Positions 1-8,661 of a DNA stretch of 64,000 nucleotides are shown here, piece after piece. Where the stretch lies: positions 1 to 64,000 of the forward strand of contig JAHJQZ010000041.1 of the NCBI GenBank assembly GCA_018818925.1. Reading direction: 5' to 3'. Below the pieces are notes generated by a model, which was not told the origin of the DNA, searched no databases, and was given only the letters and a program-made list of their open reading frames with translations. A program made the position numbers and the translations under genes. How positions within the stretch are numbered: the first letter of the stretch is position 1; each line of letters begins with the position of its first letter. This DNA is from Alphaproteobacteria bacterium. Lineage in GTDB: Bacteria; Pseudomonadota; Alphaproteobacteria; Rhizobiales; Devosiaceae.

Positions 1-725
1 GGGCCCTCGGCATGGGCATCGGGCAGCCAGGCGTGAAGAGGCGCCAGCCCGACCTTGGTGCCGTAGCCGAGCATCAGGAAGACGAAGGCGAGGTTCAAAA
101 GGGCGGGATCGAACTCGGCGGCCTTGCCGACGAGCAGGGTCCACACCATCGCGTCCTGGCCTTCCCCGATCAACGGTCTGGCGGCCAGATAAACAAGGAT
201 CGTGCCGAACAGGGCAAAACCGATGCCGACGCTGCCGAGCAGGAAATATTTCCACGCCGCCTCGAGCGCCTGATGGGTGCGGTAGATGCCCACCATCATC
301 ACCGTGGTCAGCGTCGCCAGCTCCACCGCCACCCACATCAAGCCGATATTGTTGGCGACAAAGGCCAGGTTCATACCGAACATCATGACCTGATACATCG
401 CGTGATAGAACCGGATGTTGTTGGCGGTGAGATGCCCGGTTTCGAGTTCGTGCGAAATGTAGCTGGCCGAAAACTGCGCCGCGGTGAACCCGACAAAGGT
501 GTTGAGCACGATGAAGACGATGTTGAGATCGTCAACGAACAAAAACTGTCCCGGCTCCGGCCGCTCCGTGACGAACAGGGACAACGCCGAAACAAAGGTC
601 AGAAGGCTCGCGAGTACATTGAGCCGCGCCGCGGCCCGGTAGCCGGGCAAGATCGCAAGGATGAGCGCCGATACGACGGGTATGGCGATGACGGCGAAAG
701 CGGCCGAAAACGGCAGGGCGATCAT
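1..725 (-). CDS. hyfF: Hydrogenase-4 subunit F-like proton-pumping protein (partial, runs off the left edge)
   Basis: This is the N-terminal 241 codons of an antiporter-like membrane subunit of the NuoL/M/N family; the C-terminus lies outside the window. The start ATG (723–725) overlaps the hyfE stop as ATGA. The translated part is strongly hydrophobic. It includes the family segment NNIGLMWVAVELATLT, with the conserved membrane Glu, and later GTKVGLAPLHAWLPDAHAEG, with the conserved Lys/His used in proton translocation. Its position after hyfB, hyfC and hyfE matches Hyf and Hyf-related complexes. Known family role: it couples ferredoxin-side redox chemistry to proton movement across the membrane. 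The catalytic subunits would lie further left and are not visible, so I cannot say whether the complex evolves H2. Confidence 0.88.
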   Translation of the reverse strand, partial: MIALPFSAAFAVIAIPVVSALILAILPGYRAAARLNVLASLLTFVSALSLFVTERPEPGQFLFVDDLNIVFIVLNTFVGFTAAQFSASYISHELETGHLTANNIRFYHAMYQVMMFGMNLAFVANNIGLMWVAVELATLTTVMMVGIYRTHQALEAAWKYFLLGSVGIGFALFGTILVYLAARPLIGEGQDAMVWTLLVGKAAEFDPALLNLAFVFLMLGYGTKVGLAPLHAWLPDAHAEG

Positions 726-1384
726 CCGCGCTCTCCCCGGTGTTCGTCGAGCGCCCCGACATCGACGGTGTCGAAGCGTTCGCGGATGCGGAAGAGGAAA
801 ACGCCGATGACGAAGAAGGCGACGACGATCGAGAAGGCGACGCTGATCTCGACGACCAGCGGCATGCCGCGCGCCCCGGTCGCGGCGAGGATCAGGCCGT
901 TTTCCATCGACATGAATCCGATGACTTGGCCGACCGCGTTGCGGCGCGCGACCATGAGCAAAAGACCGAGCAGCAGCACCGCCAGCGCGAAGGCGAGGTC
1001 TTCGCGCGCGAGCGCATCGGCGTCCGGGGTAACCTTGAGCACGACCACCATCGACAGTGCGACAAGCCCGATGCCGAGCAGCATGGTCGGTCCAACCCCG
1101 ACGACCGTCTCGATGTCGCGATGAATCCCCAGGCGGCGCACGATAGTATGCAGCGCCAGCGGAATGAACAGCATCTTGAAGCCGAGGGCGATCACCGCCG
1201 TGATGAACAGATGCGGCGCATCCTGCACATAGGCCTGCCAGGCAACCGAAAGCGTCAGCGCCAGCGCATGCAGGGCGTAGATGTTGATGAGCGCATAAAG
1301 ACGATCCTGATAGAGCATCATGAAGCTCACAAGGACCAGTCCCCCGGCAAACAGATGGGCGACATCGAAATAAAAGCCGCCCAT
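722..1384 (-). CDS. hyfE: Hydrogenase-4 component E-like membrane protein
   Basis: A 220-residue, very hydrophobic protein with about six predicted membrane segments, of the HyfE family (related to NuoK plus extra helices). The ATG (1382–1384) overlaps the hyfC stop, and its own TGA overlaps the hyfF start, so the four genes are translationally coupled. Recognisable family features are the GQVIGFMSMENGLILAATGA stretch with a membrane Glu, and a charged C-terminal tail. It should help build the membrane arm of a Hyf-type complex. HyfE-like subunits occur both in true group 4 hydrogenases and in hydrogenase-related complexes without H2 chemistry, so this gene alone does not decide between them. 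Confidence 0.88.
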   Translation of the reverse strand: MGGFYFDVAHLFAGGLVLVSFMMLYQDRLYALINIYALHALALTLSVAWQAYVQDAPHLFITAVIALGFKMLFIPLALHTIVRRLGIHRDIETVVGVGPTMLLGIGLVALSMVVVLKVTPDADALAREDLAFALAVLLLGLLLMVARRNAVGQVIGFMSMENGLILAATGARGMPLVVEISVAFSIVVAFFVIGVFLFRIRERFDTVDVGALDEHRGERG

Positions 1385-2340
1385 CACAAGCTCCTCGAAA
1401 CGAATAGCAGCAGCGTGCCCAAAAGGCCGAGCATCAGCGCCGCGCCGAGGAAATCGGGTACGCGGAACACCCGCATCTTGGCGACCATCGTCTCGAACAG
1501 ACCGAGCAGGAAGGCGCCGATCATGAACTTGCCGAAATAGGCGACGGCGCCGACGGCGTAAAGCAAAGGCCCGGCGCCAGGCGCGCCAATGCCCCAGGGC
1601 ACGAAGATGCACGCGATCAGCGAAACGTAGAGGATGAGTTTCAACGAGGCGGCCAGCTCGATCAGGGCCAGGTGCCGCCCGGAATATTCGAGCACCATGG
1701 CCTCGTGCACCATGGTCAGCTCGAGATGGGTTGCCGGATTGTCGACCGGAATGCGGGCATTCTCGGCGATCGCGACCATGATGAGGGCGACGAGCGCCAT
1801 TCCGAGCGAAACGCGCAAGCCCATTTCGGTCGAACTCATCATCGCGGCCACCGTCGACAATTGTGTCGAACCGGCAATGAGCGCCAGTGAGAAGACGGTC
1901 AGCATCATCGCCGGCTCCGCCAGCGAAGCGATCATCATTTCGCGGCTCGACCCGATGCCGCCGAAGCTGGTGCCGATATCCATGCCGGCCAAGGCGAGAA
2001 AGAATCGTCCGAAACCCAGAAGTGAAATGATGGCGATGAGGTCGGCGGTCCAGCTGAAAACGAGCCCGCCGGCGAAGGTCGGCACCAGAGCCGCCGCTAC
2101 CCAGGTCGAGGCGAAGATGAGATAGGGAGCGGCACGAAACAGCCATGAGGCGTTTTCCGCAAGCACCACCTCCTTGCGCATGAGGCGGAGGAGGTCGCGA
2201 TAGGGCTGGAACACCGAGGCGCCCCGCCTGAGGGTCAATCGCGCCTTCACCTTGCGCACGACGCCGGTCAACAGCGGCGCCAGCAACAGCACCAGCAGCA
2301 TCTGCGCGCCCTGAACGGCGAAATCGACGATCACTGCCAT
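1384..2340 (-). CDS. hyfC: Hydrogenase-4 component C-like (NuoH family) membrane anchor
   Basis: A 318-residue NuoH/HyfC-family protein that anchors the hydrogenase or quinone-module subunits to the membrane. Visible family signatures are the AENARIPVDNPATHLELTMV region, the VHEAMVLEYSGRHLA stretch rich in acidic residues, and about eight hydrophobic segments. Its start lies 10 bases inside the 3' end of hyfB and its stop overlaps the hyfE start, so it is the second gene of a coupled operon. In this family the polar loop residues form the link between the FeS module and the proton channels. The length is normal and no lesion is seen. Confidence 0.9.
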   Translation of the reverse strand: MAVIVDFAVQGAQMLLVLLLAPLLTGVVRKVKARLTLRRGASVFQPYRDLLRLMRKEVVLAENASWLFRAAPYLIFASTWVAAALVPTFAGGLVFSWTADLIAIISLLGFGRFFLALAGMDIGTSFGGIGSSREMMIASLAEPAMMLTVFSLALIAGSTQLSTVAAMMSSTEMGLRVSLGMALVALIMVAIAENARIPVDNPATHLELTMVHEAMVLEYSGRHLALIELAASLKLILYVSLIACIFVPWGIGAPGAGPLLYAVGAVAYFGKFMIGAFLLGLFETMVAKMRVFRVPDFLGAALMLGLLGTLLLFVSRSL

Positions 2341-4349
2341 ATCGCGAGCACCAGCAGCAAAAGCACGAGAGTCGAGAACACCAGCATCAGGAATTGGCGG
2401 ATGGTGAGGAACTGCAGCCGATTGAGCCTGTCGGCAAGGCCTAGTATGCCGGCGGAAACGGGCTTGTAGATTCCGTCCCAGACCGGATCGATGAGCGCGA
2501 CGTCAAGACGCGCCGGTCCGAGATCGCCTGGCGGCGGCATGACGACGTTTTCGCGCGCCCTGAAAACCAGCGAGCCGAACACCCGGCGGATCGGTTGGGC
2601 GAAGCTTGATGCGGAATATTGCGTGATCGGGCGCGGGTCGGGGGCGCCGCAATCCCAGGCCGGGCCCCGACGTGTCGCTCTTGAGGCGAAGCGATGAATG
2701 GCCAGGGCCGCGAGCCAGGCCGAAACCGCGATGAACAGGAAGACCAGCAGACCGTTATACGAGCTTCGGCTTTCGGCGATCGGCACGATCGACATCCAGG
2801 CGACGCCGGATTGGTGTGGCATCGACTGGCCCAGCATCAGCGATTTCACGACAGGGGCCAGCAGGTCGATGAACGGACCGGGAAGTATGCCGATGATGAG
2901 GCAGAAGGCGACCAGAGCATACATGGCGGCAAGCGAGAAACGATCGACTTCGCGCGCCTTGGTGGCGGCGTCGCTGCGCGGCCGACCGAGAAAGATGATG
3001 CCGAACGCCTTGACGAAGCAGGCCGCCGCAAGTGCCGCCGAAAGCGCCAGGAGCGCGCCGGTTGCCGGCACGAGGAATTTGAGGCCCCAGCTCGGCAATT
3101 GCGGGCTTAAAAGGATCGCCTGAAAGGTCAGCCATTCGGAAACGAAGCCGTTGAGCGGCGGCAGCGCCGAAATGGCCGCGCTGCCGACAAGGAATGCAAA
3201 GGCCGTGTGCGGCATGCGGTGGATCAGCCCGCCCATCTGCTCCATGTCGCGCTCGCCCGTCGCTGTCAGTATTGCGCCGGAACCGAAGAACAAAAGGCTC
3301 TTGAACACCGAGTGATTGACGGCGTGCAGCAATCCGGCGGTCAGGGCCAGTGCTCCGGCGCCCACCATGCCATAGGCCCTGAAGGCAAGCGCCAGGCCGA
3401 GGCCGATGAAGATGATCCCGACATTTTCGACCGTGTGATAGGCGAGCAGCCGCTTGATGTCGTGCTGCATCAGCGCGTAGAGCACGCCCATCACCGAGGT
3501 GATCCCGGCCAGGGCCAGGACGACGAGGCTCCACCACCAGGCCGGCGGGCCGAGCAGGTCGAAGACGATGCGGATGAAACCGTAGATCGCCACCTTGGTC
3601 ATCACCCCGCTCATCAGCGCCGAAACATGGCTTGGGGCGGCGGGATGGGCGAGCGGCAACCAGACATGCAAGGGCACCAGACCTGCCTTCGACCCGGCAC
3701 CGACAAGCGCCAGGATCAGCACGAGGCCGGCGATCCCCGGGCCCGGTGGCAGCGCGCGGATCGCATCGAACCCGTAGGCGCCGGCAGAACCGGCCAGAAG
3801 CCCGAATGCCAGCAACAGGCAGAAGGTCCCGAAACTCGCCATGACCAGATAGATCACGCCTGCCTTCCGGTTGGCTTCGGAGCGGTGATGCGCGACGACC
3901 AGCGCCCAGGAGGTCAGCGACATGAGTTCCCAGGACAAAAGGAAGGTGAAGGCGTCGTCGGCCAGCACGACGAGGTTCATGCCGGCGAGAAAGGCGGCAT
4001 AGAAGGGCAGGACCCGATGCGGCGCATCCTCGTGTCGGCCATAGCCGAGCGCGTAGAGACTGGCGATCGCGCCGCCGAAATCGACAATGAGCAGAAAAAG
4101 GCTCGATAGCGCGTCGAGCCGAAAATTGGCGCCGATCCAGGGAAGTCCGAGCGGCAGACTGGTCCGGGAGACTTCTCCCAGCGCCAGAAGATGAAACAGC
4201 AGCAGTACCACGGCCAGCGACGAGATGAAAAAACTCAGGCCGTAAACGAGCCGACCGACACTGGCGGAACGCGAAAAGACCACCGCGATCACCGCCGTGG
4301 CGAGCTGGGCCGCAACCAGCAAAAGCAAGACGGAGACGCTATTGGTCAC
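2331..4349 (-). CDS. hyfB: Hydrogenase-4 subunit B-like proton-pumping protein
   Basis: A 672-residue NuoL/HyfB-type antiporter subunit with roughly 14–16 hydrophobic segments. Conserved features include the membrane Glu in LLSWELMSLTSW, the Lys/His-containing GSKAGLVPLHVWLPLAHPA, and a second Lys in NHSVFKSLLFF. The C-terminal third (PAWDCGAP onward) is the typical HyfB extension. The start is GTG at 4347–4349, which overlaps the end of the upstream XRE gene by 11 bases. It opens the membrane module hyfB-C-E-F and should drive ion translocation coupled to a low-potential redox reaction. No formate dehydrogenase or large/small hydrogenase subunit is in view, so the electron donor is unknown. 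Confidence 0.9.
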   Translation of the reverse strand: MTNSVSVLLLLVAAQLATAVIAVVFSRSASVGRLVYGLSFFISSLAVVLLLFHLLALGEVSRTSLPLGLPWIGANFRLDALSSLFLLIVDFGGAIASLYALGYGRHEDAPHRVLPFYAAFLAGMNLVVLADDAFTFLLSWELMSLTSWALVVAHHRSEANRKAGVIYLVMASFGTFCLLLAFGLLAGSAGAYGFDAIRALPPGPGIAGLVLILALVGAGSKAGLVPLHVWLPLAHPAAPSHVSALMSGVMTKVAIYGFIRIVFDLLGPPAWWWSLVVLALAGITSVMGVLYALMQHDIKRLLAYHTVENVGIIFIGLGLALAFRAYGMVGAGALALTAGLLHAVNHSVFKSLLFFGSGAILTATGERDMEQMGGLIHRMPHTAFAFLVGSAAISALPPLNGFVSEWLTFQAILLSPQLPSWGLKFLVPATGALLALSAALAAACFVKAFGIIFLGRPRSDAATKAREVDRFSLAAMYALVAFCLIIGILPGPFIDLLAPVVKSLMLGQSMPHQSGVAWMSIVPIAESRSSYNGLLVFLFIAVSAWLAALAIHRFASRATRRGPAWDCGAPDPRPITQYSASSFAQPIRRVFGSLVFRARENVVMPPPGDLGPARLDVALIDPVWDGIYKPVSAGILGLADRLNRLQFLTIRQFLMLVFSTLVLLLLVLAIWQ

Positions 4350-4623
4350 CGGAGCCCTCTTCGCCAGGCGCCGCGCCGTCGATCATTCTGCCGGCATCCT
4401 GCTTCAATCGCACACCGCGCCCGCTGCCGGTGCTGGCCGCGCCTTCGCCGATCAGTTCGACGCCGGCAAGATCGAGCGCAGTAATCAGTTTCATCAGCGA
4501 ATCGACCTGGCCGCGGATCACCGTTTCGCTGGCTTCCATGCGCTGGATTGTCGGAAGCGACAAGCCGGCCAGTTCGGCAAGGCTTCTTTGATCCATGCCG
4601 AGCAGGGCACGCGCCGCGCGCAA
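4339..4623 (-). CDS. Small XRE-family helix-turn-helix regulator ahead of the hyf genes
   Basis: A protein of about 94 residues with a clear XRE/Cro helix-turn-helix: RAARALLGMDQRSLAELAGL, then SLPTIQRMEASE. It sits immediately upstream of hyfB, overlaps its start by 11 bases, and is probably its local regulator. The start is uncertain. The listed start is a TTG (4621–4623). The frame stays open to a TGA at 4660–4662, so CTG codons just upstream, about seven bases after a GAGG, are also possible. Related small regulators usually begin a few residues before the RAARALLG motif. An in-frame ATG further up is cut off by that TGA. A palindrome upstream (4716–4732) is a candidate operator. Confidence 0.75.
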   Translation of the reverse strand: MRAARALLGMDQRSLAELAGLSLPTIQRMEASETVIRGQVDSLMKLITALDLAGVELIGEGAASTGSGRGVRLKQDAGRMIDGAAPGEEGSGDQ

Positions 4624-4682
4624 TTGCAGAGCCGTCAGCAGGATAAAACCTCGGATGCATCATAAGGGAGAACTGATGGCCA

Positions 4683-4696
4683 TTGCTTAGTAACAA
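4683..4696 (-). promoter_or_regulatory. Weak FNR/FixK-like box upstream of the XRE–hyf operon
   Basis: Read on the minus strand the site is TTGTTACTAAGCAA. It fits the pattern TTG(A/C)-N6-(T/G)CAA with one mismatch, a T at position four. It lies about 60 bases upstream of the regulator coding region, where an oxygen-responsive activator could act. A single imperfect 14-mer can occur by chance. Confidence 0.3.
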
Positions 4697-4715
4697 ATGA
4701 ACCAAAGTCAATTTG

Positions 4716-4732
4716 TGATGTCTGGTACATCA
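4716..4732. promoter_or_regulatory. Palindrome TGATGT-N5-ACATCA, candidate operator
   Basis: A perfect 6-5-6 inverted repeat (TGATGT, CTGGT, ACATCA) lies in the 4.66–4.92 kb gap upstream of the XRE regulator. Short spaced palindromes of this kind are typical XRE-family operators, so autoregulation of the XRE–hyf operon is a reasonable guess. No gene is seen in the rest of this roughly 250-base gap. Confidence 0.35.
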
Positions 4733-4918
4733 TCAGGTCGCCAATTTGCCGCAGCGATCCGTGCCGCCCGATGCCATCTCCGGAGCATCAGGTTTGCGGT
4801 GGATGGCGTTGTCCGGACGGGTCATGGACGACTTGCTGATCGGATCATCTCCGGCTTCAGGCCGTCCGCGCCCGACGGGGCCGGATGTGCCCGGAAAGGG
4901 CAACCCGGCCGCTCGGTT

Positions 4919-7291
4919 CTATTCGCCATACGGCACCCAGATATTCTTGACCTGGGTGGCCTTGTAGAGGAACGACCGGCCGTAGCCGTCCTTGCCGAGC
5001 CAGTCGCGGCGGCCGCCCGGCTCGGTCCAGGTCTGCTTGAGATTGCCGATCGAGCTTTCCTCGACCCGCTTGATGCCGGCCTCGGACCCGAAATACCAGA
5101 GGCCGTCGACGCCGTCGTGATCGGCCAGGGTTTTGGCAAGGCTCTCGCGGTCGCCGGTGACGATGTTGACGACGCCGGCCGGAATGTCGGAGGTCTCGAG
5201 CACCTGGTAAAGGTCGGTCGCCGACAGCGGCCAGGTCTGCGAGGGAATGGCGACGACGCAATTGCCCATGGCCAGCGCCGGCAGCAGCAGCGAGACCAGG
5301 CCCAGCAGCGGATGGGCAGTCGGGCAGACGAGCCCCATGACGCCGAGCGCCTCGTACATGGCCAGCGTCACGAAGGACGATTGGGTCGAGTGCACCATGC
5401 CGTCGAACTTGTCGGCCTGGGCGGCATACCAGAAGGCGCGCCTTATGCTGGTCTCGACTTCCCTTGTCGCATTGGCGGCGGTGACACCGAAGCTTTGCAG
5501 CCTATCGGCGAACTCGTCGGATCGGGCCGCGAGATTCTCGGCGAGAAAGTAGAGGATCTGCGCCCGGTTGTGGCCGGTCGATCCGCCCCAGCCCCTGGCG
5601 TTGCTCGCGGCTTCGACGGCGTCACGGATGTCCTTGCGGTTGCCGTCTCCGGCCAGACCCACAAGCTTGCCGCTCTTGGGATGGATGACCGGATAGGCAT
5701 AATTGCCGTCCGGCCGTTTCTGCTTGCCGCCGATATAGAACTTGGCGGTGCGGTCGATACCGGCGAGCCTGCCGCCGACGCCCGGCTCGGGCCGGATCGG
5801 GGCGGGAATGTCGTCCTCGTTCTTCTGCGGACCCGGACCGGGCAGCTCGAGATAGGAGAGCATGCCCTCGCGCCCGCCTTCGCGCCCATAGCCGCTTTCG
5901 CGATAGCCGCCGAAACCGGCACCGGCGTCGAAGACGTTGGTCGAGTTGATCCAGACGACGCCGGCCTTGACCTGAGCGGCGGTGGCAAGCGCCAGATTGA
6001 TGTTTTCCGACCAGATCGAGGCGGCAAGCCCGTAGCGGGTGTTGTTGGCCAGAAGCACGGCGTCTTCCGGGGTGCGGAAGCTCGTCAGCGTCGCGACCGG
6101 GCCGAAGATTTCCTCGGTGGCAAGAATATTGGCTGGCTCGACGTTCATGGCGAGCGTCGGCGGATAGAAACACCCTTCCATGGCCGCGCCCTGATAGAGC
6201 TCGGCGCCCTGGGCGACGCCCTTGGCAACGAGCTCCTCGATGCTCCTTTTCTGGCTCGGATGGACGATGGCGCCGATATCGGTGCATTTGTCGAGCGGCG
6301 AGCCGCATTTGAGCGAGGCCATGCGCGCCTTGAGCAGGGCGGTGAAACGTTCCGCCACACCCTCGGCGACGAGAATGCGCGAGCCGGCGCAGCACACCTG
6401 GCCCTGGTTGAACCAGATGGCATCAACCACGCCCTCGACGGCCGCATCGAGATCGGCGTCGGCGAAAACGATGAAGGGCGACTTGCCCCCGAGTTCGAGC
6501 GTCAACTTCTTGCCCGAGCCGGCGGTGCGCTTGCGGATGTCCTGGCCGACGGGCGTCGAGCCGGTGAAGGCGATTTTGTTGACGTCGGGGTGGGCGACGA
6601 TCTGCTGCCCGGCCTGGTAATTGCCGGTGACGACGTTGACGACGCCTTCGGGCAGGCCGACCTCGTCGCAGATGCGCGTGAAGGCCAGGGCCGAAAGCGG
6701 CGTGAAGCTGGCCGGCTTGATGACGACGGTATTGCCGGCGGCGAGGGCCGGGGCGACCTTCCAGGCCATCATCAGCAGAGGGAAGTTCCACGGGATGACC
6801 TGGCCGCAGACCCCGAGCGGCTTGGCGCCGGGGAATTCGGTTTCCATCAGCTCGGCCCAGCCGGCATGATGGTAGAAATGCCGAGCGACGAGCGGCACGT
6901 CGATATCGCGCGCCTCGCGGATCGGCTTGCCATTGTCCATGGATTCGAGCACGGCGAGGAAGCGGGCGTGCTGCTGGATGTGGCGGGCGAGGGCGTACAT
7001 GTAGCGGGCGCGCTCGTGGCCCGGCAGGCTGGACCATTTGGGAAAGGCGGCCCGTGCCGCCGCGACCGCCGCGTCCACGTCCTCGGACGTGGCGCGCGAG
7101 ACCTTGGCGATGACCTTGCCCGTCGCCGGATTGGTGATCTCGGCAAGTTCCTCGGTCGGAGGCTGCATCTTGCCGTTGATGTAAAGGCCGAAACCCTGCT
7201 TGTGCGCGTCGAGCCAGGTCTCGACGATGTCGGCGCTTTCCGGCGCCGGACCGTAGTCCATGCTGTCGATCAGATTGGCGATTGAGCTCAT
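4919..7291 (-). CDS. Two-domain (ALDH16-like) aldehyde dehydrogenase
   Basis: A 790-residue protein with two aldehyde dehydrogenase domains. The first (about 35–490) is complete: PWNFPLLMMAWK cofactor region, Glu266 in LELGGKSP, and catalytic Cys300 in NQGQVCCAG. The second (about 510–790) keeps the Rossmann-like core (AMGNCVVAIPSQ, GVVNIVTGD) but has no GQxC catalytic cysteine and is shorter, as in the ALDH16 group. I chose the ATG at 7289–7291 because homology begins there. It lies 11 bases after deoC on the same strand. DeoC releases acetaldehyde from deoxyribose 5-phosphate, so acetaldehyde oxidation with NAD+ is the likely job. The substrate is inferred from context. Confidence 0.88.
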   Translation of the reverse strand: MSSIANLIDSMDYGPAPESADIVETWLDAHKQGFGLYINGKMQPPTEELAEITNPATGKVIAKVSRATSEDVDAAVAAARAAFPKWSSLPGHERARYMYALARHIQQHARFLAVLESMDNGKPIREARDIDVPLVARHFYHHAGWAELMETEFPGAKPLGVCGQVIPWNFPLLMMAWKVAPALAAGNTVVIKPASFTPLSALAFTRICDEVGLPEGVVNVVTGNYQAGQQIVAHPDVNKIAFTGSTPVGQDIRKRTAGSGKKLTLELGGKSPFIVFADADLDAAVEGVVDAIWFNQGQVCCAGSRILVAEGVAERFTALLKARMASLKCGSPLDKCTDIGAIVHPSQKRSIEELVAKGVAQGAELYQGAAMEGCFYPPTLAMNVEPANILATEEIFGPVATLTSFRTPEDAVLLANNTRYGLAASIWSENINLALATAAQVKAGVVWINSTNVFDAGAGFGGYRESGYGREGGREGMLSYLELPGPGPQKNEDDIPAPIRPEPGVGGRLAGIDRTAKFYIGGKQKRPDGNYAYPVIHPKSGKLVGLAGDGNRKDIRDAVEAASNARGWGGSTGHNRAQILYFLAENLAARSDEFADRLQSFGVTAANATREVETSIRRAFWYAAQADKFDGMVHSTQSSFVTLAMYEALGVMGLVCPTAHPLLGLVSLLLPALAMGNCVVAIPSQTWPLSATDLYQVLETSDIPAGVVNIVTGDRESLAKTLADHDGVDGLWYFGSEAGIKRVEESSIGNLKQTWTEPGGRRDWLGKDGYGRSFLYKATQVKNIWVPYGE

Positions 7292-7302
7292 GGCCTCGGC
7301 CC

Positions 7303-8307
7303 CTATGCGACGGAGTGGCGGTGGGCGGCGGAATAGCGCCCGGTGATGTGATGCTCGAGCTGGCGTTCGATGTCGCCGAGCATCGAGGAGGCGCCGAGCC
7401 GGAACCTGTCCGGCTTGAGCCACTCGTTGCCGAGCTCCTCCTTCATCAGGATCTGCCAGTTGAGCGCGTCCTTGGCGGATTTCATGCCGCCGGCCGGCTT
7501 AAACCCGACCTTGTAGCCCGTCGCCATGCGGTAGTCGCGGATGGCGCGGGTCATGACGAGGCTGACGGGCAGGGTGGCATTGACCGTTTCCTTGCCGGTC
7601 GAGGTCTTGATGAAATCGGCGCCCGCCTGCATGGCGATCATCGAGGCGGCGTAGACATTCCTCAGCGTCTGCAGGTCGCCGGTGCCGAGAATGACCTTGA
7701 TGTGGACCAGCCCGCAGGCCGCCCGCATCTGGGCGATCTCGTCGTAAAGCGCCTGCCAGTTGCGGTTGAGGACATGCTCGCGGGTGATGACAATGTCGAT
7801 CTCGCCGGCGCCTTCGCCGATGGCCCAACGAATTTCCTCGAGCCGCAAGTGCAGCGGCATCAGGCCGGCGGGAAAGCCGGTGGCGACCGAGGCGACCGGG
7901 ATGTCGGTGCCGCTGAGCGCCTTGACGGCATGGGGCACCATGGTCGGGTAAACGCAGACCGCGCCGGTCGTCAGCTTCATGTCGGCGATGCCGAGGCCTG
8001 CGACGAGTTCGGGCGAGAGCGGCTGGCGCGCCTTGGCGCAGAGGCGCCGGACGCGGCCCTCGGTATCGTCGCCCGAAAGGGTCGTCAGGTCCATGCAGCG
8101 GATGGCGTTGACCAGCCAGGCCGCCTGGTTCTCCTTCTTGACCGAACGTCGCGTGACGAGTGTGGCAGCGCGGCGCTGCGTGGCCGAACGGTTGACGGCG
8201 TGGGATTCGAACATTTCCGGCGTGAGGGCCATGCCCGGATTGCGCTGCTGATTGGAGAGCGTCGCCACTGCCGGCGGCTCCGCCTGCGAAGGGGCGTTAG
8301 CGTTCAT
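7303..8307 (-). CDS. deoC: Deoxyribose-phosphate aldolase
   Basis: A 334-residue class I aldolase that cleaves 2-deoxyribose 5-phosphate into glyceraldehyde 3-phosphate and acetaldehyde during deoxynucleoside catabolism. Key motifs are MKLTTGAVCVYP near the substrate pocket, the Schiff-base Lys in GADFIKTSTGKE, and the second active-site Lys in VGFKPAGGMKSAKDA. It belongs to the longer DeoC type (about 330 residues). The ATG at 8305–8307 is preceded by GAGGAGA seven bases away. The next gene downstream encodes an aldehyde dehydrogenase that could remove the acetaldehyde, so the two form a short degradation operon. Confidence 0.94.
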   Translation of the reverse strand: MNANAPSQAEPPAVATLSNQQRNPGMALTPEMFESHAVNRSATQRRAATLVTRRSVKKENQAAWLVNAIRCMDLTTLSGDDTEGRVRRLCAKARQPLSPELVAGLGIADMKLTTGAVCVYPTMVPHAVKALSGTDIPVASVATGFPAGLMPLHLRLEEIRWAIGEGAGEIDIVITREHVLNRNWQALYDEIAQMRAACGLVHIKVILGTGDLQTLRNVYAASMIAMQAGADFIKTSTGKETVNATLPVSLVMTRAIRDYRMATGYKVGFKPAGGMKSAKDALNWQILMKEELGNEWLKPDRFRLGASSMLGDIERQLEHHITGRYSAAHRHSVA

Positions 8308-8502
8308 GTGCGTTCTCCTCGGCGGACTCGGCCAAATCCGCAACCGCGCCGGGGCCACGGCAAGGGCCGGGCTGGCGGGCGGGTTGGCGTTGGCTTGACG
8401 TGTTCATCTCGACTACCAGTGTGTGGCATGCGTGGCCGGAACATATCCCCGAACGGGACGAATTGCCCACATGGTTTGCGGCGATACTCCCGGAAAGCGC
8501 GT

Positions 8503-8534
8503 CCGGGTCACGATCGTGCCCGATCGTGACCCGG
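8503..8534. repeat. Perfect 14-bp inverted repeat with 4-base loop
   Basis: CCGGGTCACGATCG and its exact complement flank TGCC. In RNA this would be a very stable hairpin. No run of T follows on either strand, so it does not look like a standard intrinsic terminator. It could be an operator, an mRNA-end stabiliser or a member of a dispersed palindrome family. Confidence 0.7.
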
Positions 8535-8596
8535 TATTGCAATGCCGGACGCACAGACCGGCAACGGTTTCGGTCCGCTGCCACCGGGGAGGGGTG

Positions 8597-8628
8597 CCTT
8601 GACCTCTTCCCGCAGGGAAAGGTCAAGG
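8597..8628. promoter_or_regulatory. Interrupted inverted repeat, likely 3' hairpin or MerR-type operator
   Basis: CCTTGACC, then TTCCC-gca-GGGAA, then GGTCAAGG, gives a nearly perfect symmetrical element 34 bases downstream of the serpin–VWA stop codon. Position suggests a transcript-end hairpin. The spacing and bases also resemble copper-type MerR operators, but no matching -10 hexamer or copper gene is present. Confidence 0.45.
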
Positions 8629-8661
8629 CGGTATCCGTTGCGCTGCCAAGGCAGCAAGCGC

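Larger units (their letters stand above)
8308..8661. other. 354-base gap between deoC and the serpin–VWA gene
   Basis: No convincing gene is seen. The gap must hold the deoC promoter and the 3' end of the serpin–VWA transcript. It carries two strong inverted repeats, listed separately at 8503–8534 and 8597–8628. The remainder shows nothing I can name. Confidence 0.6.

Noticed and set aside
8597-8634. Copper-type (CueR) MerR promoter
   Set aside because: The symmetrical element fits, but there is no −10 hexamer after a 19-base spacer on either strand and no copper gene nearby. Kept only as an alternative in the feature note.
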